From contig JAQGPB010000374.1 of NCBI GenBank assembly GCA_028293265.1, forward strand, positions 1 to 6,722: 6,722 nt of DNA, written 5' to 3'. Positions 1-4,405 of the stretch are shown here, piece after piece. This DNA comes from Pedosphaera sp. (GTDB taxonomy: Bacteria > Verrucomicrobiota > Verrucomicrobiae > Limisphaerales > Pedosphaeraceae). Position 1 is the first letter of the stretch. Every line of letters begins with the position of its first letter. The position numbers and the translations under genes were made by a program. Under the pieces are notes generated by a model. That model searched no databases, was not told the DNA's origin, and saw only the letters and a list, made by a program, of their open reading frames with translations.

Positions 1-1
1 A

Positions 2-244
2 CCGCCGCCGCTCACCGATCAAAAGCGGGGCATCCTCGATTTTCTCACGCTGCAGCTTTCCAAGGTCAACTGGCGCATCGCCACAATTGTGCTGGCCGCC
101 GTCGCGGTGGTTGCGGTCCTTTATTTCTCGATTTCACATTTGCGGCATCGCCGCGCCGCCGATCCGCTGGGCAATCTCGGCCCCGGCACTTATCAGCCAA
201 CGACCTCCGGCGAAACTGCGCCGCTGCCGCCGGCGCATCATTGA
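2..244 (+). CDS. C-terminal fragment of an unrecognised membrane protein
   Basis: This is an open frame entering from the left edge (first full codon at position 2) and ending at TGA 242-244, giving 80 residues; the start lies outside the window. The third codon positions are strongly G/C, as expected for a real gene in this genome. Residues about 26-44 form one hydrophobic segment (IATIVLAAVAVVAVLYFSI), flanked by W24-R25 before and a basic HLRHRR stretch after. About 30 residues of Pro/Gly/Thr-rich, probably disordered tail follow, ending in PPAHH. A single membrane helix near the C-terminus could mean a tail-anchored protein or the last helix of a larger membrane protein. The basic residues after the helix favour a cytoplasmic tail, but this is weak. 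I do not recognise the family. It is separated from the next gene by more than 550 bp, so co-transcription is unlikely. Confidence 0.7.
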   Translation, partial: PPPLTDQKRGILDFLTLQLSKVNWRIATIVLAAVAVVAVLYFSISHLRHRRAADPLGNLGPGTYQPTTSGETAPLPPAHH

Positions 245-288
245 TTGGCTTAGGCGAAGGAAACTTTGCCGGCAGAGACAAGGAGACG

Positions 289-321
289 TCCGCCCTCCCC
301 ATGAACCTCGGAGGTGGCGGA
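289..321. terminator. Hairpin downstream of the truncated membrane-protein gene
   Basis: TCCGCC (289-294) pairs with GGCGGA (316-321), and CTCC (295-298) pairs with GGAG (310-313). This gives a 10-bp stem with a two-base bulge (314-315) and an 11-base loop. It begins 44 bases after the stop codon at 242-244, a suitable place for a transcription terminator. There is no T-tract after it, so it is not a classical intrinsic terminator; it could equally be a transcript-stabilising hairpin or chance. Confidence 0.3.
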
Positions 322-376
322 AGTTCGAAATGATTGAAACTACGAGGATTATGTGTCGTGGTGCGCATAGAGCCGC

Positions 377-421
377 CCCTCTCCCCGTCCCTCTCCCCAC
401 TCCTGCGTCGTGGGGCGAGGG
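377..421. repeat. Tandem CCCTCTCCCC motif forming a hairpin with a purine-rich arm
   Basis: The 10-mer CCCTCTCCCC occurs twice in tandem (377-386 and 389-398, period 12). The second copy extended to 400 pairs with GTGGGGCGAGGG at 410-421, with 11 of 12 positions matched and a 9-base loop (401-409). The first copy could compete for the same arm, so two alternative foldings exist. The same 10-mer recurs at 6422-6431 inside the hairpin between the two convergent genes, which suggests a dispersed repeat family rather than a local accident. Confidence 0.6.
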
Positions 422-483
422 AGAAGAGGTTGAGCTTCGGATGGTTCATGGGTTCAACGCGCGAATCGTGCGTTCGGGGAATT

Positions 484-626
484 CTCACCCCGGCCCAATG
501 GCTTCCCAAGCCCGCCACGAGTCAGTTTCCCCAAAGGAGACGAACGCTTCGCGTTACGTGGTCCCCCGAGAGGGGGAACGTGGCGGTCACGTTCTGTATC
601 TTTGCAAGTCGTGGTTGCAGCCGCAG
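484..626. repeat. Dispersed intergenic repeat, copy 1 (divergent or interrupted)
   Basis: The two ends of this element match the element at 6412-6490. CTCACCCCGGCCC lies at 484-496 (identical to 6412-6424). CCCCCGAGAGGGGG then leads into GAACGTGGCGGTC at 576-588 (identical to 6444-6456). Weaker similarity continues past this tail to about 626: TGGTT followed by GCAG is shared, with one gap. In this copy the two matching blocks are 79 bases apart, against 19 in the other, so it carries extra or diverged sequence in the middle. It contains small perfect palindromes: AACGC-TTC-GCGTT (543-555) and GAACGTG-GCGGT-CACGTTC (576-594). Its biological role is unknown. Confidence 0.55.
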
Positions 627-729
627 TTCCCGGTCCATCCGGATGAAAACAGGCATAGAGCATTTCCACAAATGCCCTATTTCGGCTTTTCCATCACCAA
701 TATTTCAACTGGGCGGCGGTCACTGCTTA

Positions 730-758
730 TTGCCATTATTGGGCGTTATGTGTATTAA
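730..758 (+). promoter_or_regulatory. Candidate sigma70-type promoter for the TPR/transglutaminase gene
   Basis: TTGCCA (730-735) matches the -35 consensus TTGACA at 5 of 6 positions. After an exact 17-base spacer, TATTAA (753-758) matches TATAAT at 4 of 6. Transcription would begin near 765, leaving a leader of about 36 bases before the ATG at 801. The region is AT-richer than its surroundings. This is a pattern match only; no operator-like palindrome overlaps it. Confidence 0.4.
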
Positions 759-790
759 TGCGGGAGTCAAACACAACAACATGGAGTGGC

Positions 791-794
791 GAGG
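791..794 (+). promoter_or_regulatory. Ribosome binding site GAGG that decides the start at 801
   Basis: GAGG at 791-794 lies 6 bases upstream of ATG 801, a normal Shine-Dalgarno spacing. The alternative in-frame GTG at 786 would place this site inside the coding region and has a weaker upstream context (GGA at 783-785 is too close). The signal peptide also begins naturally at the ATG. The start at 801 is therefore preferred. Confidence 0.6.
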
Positions 795-800
795 CATAAT

Positions 801-3800
801 ATGCGATTAAGTCCCAAAATCTTTCCGGCTCTGCTGGCTATTATTCTCTGTCAGGCAGGAGGAGTTGTGGCTCCTTTGCGCGCGTCCACCAATGCCGACG
901 CCATGCTGCCGCCGGCGATGTCAAAGCGGCTTACAATTGCCATTCTTGGTTTTGAAAACAAAACCGGCGATTCGTCGAATGCGTTTTGGCGTTTTGCGGC
1001 CGACGGTTTGATCGAGAAGCAGTTGGGCGAGGTTAAAAGCCTCCGAATTTTGCCAAGCGTTGACTATGCGCTGCGGCAATTGAAAGAATGGGACGGCGAC
1101 GCTTTGGACGCCGTTGAGGCCGGAAAAGCCGGCCGGTTCATCGAGGCGCGTCGTGTGGTGTGGGGCAGCTACCAACGCATTGGTGAAAAATGGGTAATGA
1201 CCGCCCATGTGCTCAACCCGGCCACCGGCAAGGTTTCGGGTGATTTGAAAGCTGCCTCCTCTGACTGGTTTGAAATCGGAGACCAAATCACCGACAAGGT
1301 GCTCAAGGAATTGGGGACCCGTCCTACCAGCATTGAGCGCAAAAAAATGTCGCGTCGGTTTACCAAATCACCGGTCGCTTTTGCCATCATGGCCAGGGTG
1401 GCGGCATTAAATAATGATAAAGCACCTCTGAGGGAATTGGAAAAGTGCATTCGCGAAGCAGTTTCTGCCGACCCTTCGGATGCTGAGGCACAGCTTATCA
1501 TGGCCTCGATTCTCTTTAATCAGGGCAAGCTGAAAGAAGCGGAGGAGACTGCTCGTGTTGCCTTGAAATTAAGATCGGATTACGCCGCCGCACAGTTGCT
1601 GCTGGGGGTCTTGCTGGCGTGGGATAATGATTATCAGAATTCAGAGAGAGCCTTGCTTGAGGCTGCGCGCCTCGATCCGGATGACTTCCTGACTTGGCGA
1701 CGTTTGGGGGAAGTTCGATGGGCGCAGAAAGATCCAGCCGGCGCGCTTGGCTATTTCGAGCAGGCACTCCAATTGAACCCGTTCAGCGCAAACGTCCACG
1801 CCCGGATAGGCAACCTCTGCGCCGTCCAAGGCCGGCGTGACCAGGCAATGGCGGAACTTAAGAAGGCGGAACAACTGGCTTCGGGAGACGACGTGGGAGA
1901 AGAACAATCGCTTGGAGAGGGTTTCGACGCACTGCATGAATTTCCGTCCGCCATGGACCACTATCAAAAGATGATCACGCAGGGAAAAAAGGAGGGCGTG
2001 AACCCGGCGGCTATTGATGGCTATGAAGCGCGAGAGAAAGATTTAAAGAATCGGTTAACCCCGGTTTACGTGACAGCGGCGCAGCCCAAAGATTATACCG
2101 AGGAATCGCTGGCGGAGGCGCTTCATCAAAAGCTCAACGCCGGAGAATTGGCCCAGGTTACGAATCCTCTGGCCTGCACTACGGAGATGACCCGCTGGGC
2201 GCGCCAGCTCACGACCGGCGCGACGAACGACCTTGAAAGAGCCAAAATGTTGTTTGACGCGCTCATCCGCCATGTGAGCGATGGGCCGGTTGGCCGGCGG
2301 CGGACCGCCAAAGAGACCTTCACCGACTGGAACACTCCCGGCGCCCCGTTCTACTGCCAGGAATATGCTTTTCTATACGTGGCGTTGTCGAGAGCGGTTG
2401 GACTCAAATCGTATGACGTTTATGTGGAGGAGGAATGTGACGGTGGGATGACTCCTCATGCTTGTGCCGCAGTATGTCTCGACAACAAGGTTCTTTTGGT
2501 TGATCCCACGTATTATTGGTTCGGGGTGCCCCACAAGAAATTCCATCTCCAGGATGATGTTCAGGCAACAGCCATTTATCTGACCTGTCAAGCGCACCGC
2601 TTGGAACTGGCACAGATCGCCGCCAAACTATATCCCGACGTGGCATTCGCGCAGTTCAACCTGGGCTACGAGCTGAATTCTGCCGGACGCTGGCCAGAAG
2701 CACTTAAAGCATTGTCGGTTGCCATACAACTGGATGAACAAGCGTGGGGGTCGGATTGGGCTCGCGCAACGATTGCATTTCACGATGAAAAAATTGAGGC
2801 AGCAATTGAATATTTGCAAAAGGTGATAAAAAAGAATCCTGGTTGTGGTGAAGCTTACGTCGCCCTGGGGTCGGCCTGCTGGAAGCAGGGCAAGCTGGCT
2901 GACGCCCGTTCAAATTACCGGAGAGCATTGGATTGCCTGTTCGACGGAGAAAGTGCCGATCAAACCAGGTATGCCATCGCCCAAATCAACGAATTGCTTG
3001 GAGATTCAAGCCCCACCGGTCAAGCCGGCCCTTCCGACGCCATGGACTTTATGCGAAGCGGGGACGAACATGGACAAAAAGGGGAGCTGGCCAAAGCGGT
3101 GGACGACTATGACAAAGCCATTCAGCTCAATCCGAAGAGCGCGGCTGCATATTTTCATCGTGCCTACACATATTACCTTTTGAAAAAACCGGACAGGGCA
3201 TTGGATGATTGCAACGCAGCGATTCAGTTGGATCCCAACCAGGTTCACGCATACGAATACCGGGGAAATATATACATCGCTCGTGGCGAGTACGCCGAGG
3301 CGCTGGGAGATTATCGGGAAGCCGCACGACTCAATTCCGGGGACTCCAGCGTCTATCGCATGATCGCCTGGATACTTGACAATAAACCGGGACTTCGTGC
3401 GGATATTGAGAAGGAAGCCATCAAAGCCGCAACCAAAGCATGTGAATTATCAGAATGGAAAAACAGCCCATGCTTGACAACACTTGCATCGGCGTATGCC
3501 AAGGCAGGTGACTTGGATCAGGCGATTGATTACCAGACCAAGGCCCTCAGTATGCTTAATGCAGCAAGGTCGGAGGAAAAAAGCATGCGGGAATGGCTTG
3601 CCTATTGGCAAGACCTTCGCCAAAGCCGGACGACCACGAAAGCAACGAACGAAATCCTGTTCGCTACCAACCTGTTGACCTCTGCTACACTGCAACTTGG
3701 AAGTGTCAAACCGGAGGCGGACCCGGATATTTCCAAGCTGATAAAATCGGCCGAGTCTGGAGACGCAGCGGCGCAAGCGAGATTTGCTGATTACTTGTAC

Positions 3801-3992
3801 GACGGCAAACATGGACTTACAGCAAATCGCGTTGAAGCTTATAAGTGGGCGTCGGTGGCTGCTTCGAGCGGCGACAAGACAGCGTCATATTTGGTCCGCG
3901 ACTTTGAACTGCTTATGTCGGCTGACGATTTGTCCGCTGGCAAAGCGGCCGCCAGCGCCTATCTCAAGGCGGGCAAAGATCGAAAGGAGTAA
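801..3992 (+). CDS. Exported TolB-like / TPR / transglutaminase-like / Sel1 protein
   Basis: The protein has 1063 residues. Residues 1-28 look like a Sec signal peptide (K6, hydrophobic run 7-25, possible cleavage after LRA28); Cys17 is not in a lipobox, so it is probably not a lipoprotein. Residues about 43-172 resemble the TolB-like N-terminal domain often found beside TPRs (LTIAILGFENKTGD, FAADGLIEKQL, RRVVWGSYQRIGEKWVMTAHV, NPATG). TPR block 1 covers about 227-397 in 34-residue units. Residues about 463-576 form a transglutaminase-like domain with Cys519 (FYCQEYA), His553 (TPHACAA) and Asp568 (LLVDPTYYW), at the order and spacing expected for a catalytic triad, so it may be an active protease, amidase or transferase. 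TPR block 2 covers about 614-923 and includes close-to-consensus units at 747-848. A Sel1-like repeat lies at about 984-1029 (AESGDAAAQARFADYLYDG, EAYKWASVAA). It probably acts outside the cytoplasm as a scaffold carrying an enzyme domain; the substrate is unknown. Codon use is less G/C-biased at third positions than in the helicase gene. The domain assignments are by eye. Confidence 0.9.
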   Translation: MRLSPKIFPALLAIILCQAGGVVAPLRASTNADAMLPPAMSKRLTIAILGFENKTGDSSNAFWRFAADGLIEKQLGEVKSLRILPSVDYALRQLKEWDGDALDAVEAGKAGRFIEARRVVWGSYQRIGEKWVMTAHVLNPATGKVSGDLKAASSDWFEIGDQITDKVLKELGTRPTSIERKKMSRRFTKSPVAFAIMARVAALNNDKAPLRELEKCIREAVSADPSDAEAQLIMASILFNQGKLKEAEETARVALKLRSDYAAAQLLLGVLLAWDNDYQNSERALLEAARLDPDDFLTWRRLGEVRWAQKDPAGALGYFEQALQLNPFSANVHARIGNLCAVQGRRDQAMAELKKAEQLASGDDVGEEQSLGEGFDALHEFPSAMDHYQKMITQGKKEGVNPAAIDGYEAREKDLKNRLTPVYVTAAQPKDYTEESLAEALHQKLNAGELAQVTNPLACTTEMTRWARQLTTGATNDLERAKMLFDALIRHVSDGPVGRRRTAKETFTDWNTPGAPFYCQEYAFLYVALSRAVGLKSYDVYVEEECDGGMTPHACAAVCLDNKVLLVDPTYYWFGVPHKKFHLQDDVQATAIYLTCQAHRLELAQIAAKLYPDVAFAQFNLGYELNSAGRWPEALKALSVAIQLDEQAWGSDWARATIAFHDEKIEAAIEYLQKVIKKNPGCGEAYVALGSACWKQGKLADARSNYRRALDCLFDGESADQTRYAIAQINELLGDSSPTGQAGPSDAMDFMRSGDEHGQKGELAKAVDDYDKAIQLNPKSAAAYFHRAYTYYLLKKPDRALDDCNAAIQLDPNQVHAYEYRGNIYIARGEYAEALGDYREAARLNSGDSSVYRMIAWILDNKPGLRADIEKEAIKAATKACELSEWKNSPCLTTLASAYAKAGDLDQAIDYQTKALSMLNAARSEEKSMREWLAYWQDLRQSRTTTKATNEILFATNLLTSATLQLGSVKPEADPDISKLIKSAESGDAAAQARFADYLYDGKHGLTANRVEAYKWASVAASSGDKTASYLVRDFELLMSADDLSAGKAAASAYLKAGKDRKE

Positions 3993-4023
3993 AAGGGTTG
4001 GGCAATGTTACTGTACCATTTTT

Positions 4024-4044
4024 CCGCTTTTAACCACAAAGCGG
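4024..4044. terminator. Hairpin 32 bases after the TPR/transglutaminase gene
   Basis: CCGCTTT (4024-4030) and AAAGCGG (4038-4044) form a perfect 7-bp stem with a 7-base loop, starting 32 bases after the stop codon. The T-run lies before it (4018-4023), not after, so it does not fit a standard rho-independent terminator. Its position still makes a 3'-end or RNA-stability role the simplest guess. Confidence 0.3.
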
Positions 4045-4048
4045 CCTC

Positions 4049-4068
4049 GGACGACCCGCAGGTCGTCC
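4049..4068. repeat. Perfect short palindrome GGACGACC-CGCA-GGTCGTCC
   Basis: The two 8-base arms (4049-4056 and 4061-4068) are exactly complementary around a 4-base loop, giving a stable GC-rich hairpin on either strand. It follows the hairpin at 4024-4044 by only 4 bases. It looks like one unit of a REP-like palindromic family, but it occurs only once in this window, so dispersal cannot be shown here. Confidence 0.55.
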
Positions 4069-4102
4069 CTACCGTCAAACTGTACCACGGGCGCATCTGG
4101 AC

Positions 4103-4258
4103 GGTACCACCCGGCCTGCAACCATTCAGACGGAGCGCGGGTCTGTGACCCGCAGCATGCCTGAATACCGGGAGGCATTGGATTAATTCGGACGCGCTCG
4201 TCGTCACCTCGTTGCTGCGGGTCACAGACCCGCGCTCCGCTGACGGTGGCCCGGTTCC
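4103..4258. repeat. Paired inverted repeat with perfect 27-bp arms, BIME-like
   Basis: The arm at 4131-4157 is the exact reverse complement of 4213-4239 (27 of 27). With one bulged base (4130) it extends by TCAG/CTGA to 4126 and 4243. Weaker gapped complementarity continues outward to GGTACC (4103-4108) against GGTTCC (4253-4258). Each arm contains its own hairpin: GCGGGTC-TGT-GACCCGC in the left arm and its complement in the right. The 55-base spacer holds a further 6-bp hairpin (ATGCCT 4157-4162 with AGGCAT 4173-4178). This is best read as two oppositely oriented copies of one palindromic unit of about 45-55 bases, like bacterial interspersed mosaic elements built from REP sequences. A small MITE-like element is the alternative, but no target-site duplication is evident. 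Confidence 0.8.
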
Positions 4259-4294
4259 CATGCCCTATCAGGCGGTTGAACAATCCCGTGAAAC

Positions 4295-4314
4295 GCCGCG
4301 TGAGGGCACGCGGC
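4295..4314. repeat. Perfect short palindrome GCCGCGT-GAGGGC-ACGCGGC
   Basis: Seven-base arms (4295-4301 and 4308-4314) are exactly complementary around a 6-base loop. It lies about 90 bases upstream of the preferred helicase start and about 57 bases upstream of the candidate extended -10, so it would normally be outside the helicase transcript. It is a further separate palindromic unit in this gap; a regulatory role is unproven. Confidence 0.5.
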
Positions 4315-4370
4315 CTACAATGATTGCCTGGAAATGGTTCAAGAAATAGCTCCCGTTGCGGGGCGCGCTC

Positions 4371-4379
4371 TGGTATATT
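4371..4379 (+). promoter_or_regulatory. Candidate extended -10 promoter for the helicase gene
   Basis: TGGTATATT matches the extended -10 pattern TGnTATAAT at all but one defined base. No good -35 lies at 16-18 bases upstream, which extended -10 promoters can tolerate. Transcription would start near 4386, about 20 bases before ATG 4406. If correct, it excludes the alternative upstream start at 4334, which would lie before the transcript. The motif match is short, so confidence is limited. Confidence 0.35.
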
Positions 4380-4405
4380 GTAAGGCTGGTCGTAAAGACC
4401 GATTG

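Larger units (their letters stand above)
245..800. other. Intergenic region with palindromic repeats and a promoter
   Basis: This 556-bp gap holds no gene I can support. Open frames that cross it on both strands overlap the repeat sequences, lack a ribosome binding site and have no recognisable protein features. It contains, in order, a hairpin just after the upstream gene (289-321), a pyrimidine-rich tandem motif with a matching purine arm (377-421), one copy of a dispersed repeat (484 to about 626), a relatively AT-rich stretch (about 640-800), and the promoter and ribosome binding site for the downstream gene. Confidence 0.75.
3993..4405. other. Intergenic region made mostly of palindromic repeats
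   Basis: This 413-bp gap has no supported gene. Open frames on both strands run through the inverted repeats and have no recognisable features. It contains at least four separate perfect or near-perfect hairpins (4024-4044, 4049-4068, the large paired element within 4103-4258, and 4295-4314), followed by a candidate promoter for the helicase. The hairpin sequences differ from each other, so this is a mosaic of several elements rather than one tandem repeat. Confidence 0.75.

Noticed and set aside
66..518. A 150-codon open frame on the - strand
   Set aside because: It is antisense to the upstream coding end and to the repeats. The composition (RRRSGERDGERGG and similar) is what the pyrimidine-rich repeat gives when read backwards.
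377..626. CRISPR array or tandem-repeat array
   Set aside because: The repeated motifs are short, irregularly spaced and few, with no regular spacers, and no Cas gene is nearby.
87..758. A 223-codon open frame on the + strand
   Set aside because: It overlaps the clearly coding end of the upstream gene in another frame, then runs through the palindromic repeats and the candidate promoter. There is no ribosome binding site, and the translation is Arg/Pro-rich with no domain.
786..800. GTG at 786 as an alternative start of the TPR/transglutaminase gene
   Set aside because: The GAGG site at 791-794 is correctly spaced for ATG 801, and the signal peptide begins naturally there. The five extra residues (MARHN) add nothing recognisable.
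334..810. A 158-codon open frame on the + strand reaching past the start of the TPR gene
   Set aside because: It consists mostly of translated repeat sequence, has no visible ribosome binding site or domain, and overlaps the promoter and first codons of the better-supported gene.
801..884. Lipoprotein signal around Cys17
   Set aside because: The residues before the cysteine are A-I-I-L, which does not fit the lipobox ([LVI][ASTVI][GAS]C) because Leu occupies the -1 position. A standard Sec signal peptide is the better reading.
4126..4243. Insertion sequence remnant bounded by terminal inverted repeats
   Set aside because: The interior between the arms is only 55 bases with no transposase fragment, and no flanking target duplication is visible. 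A pair of inverted palindromic units explains it better.
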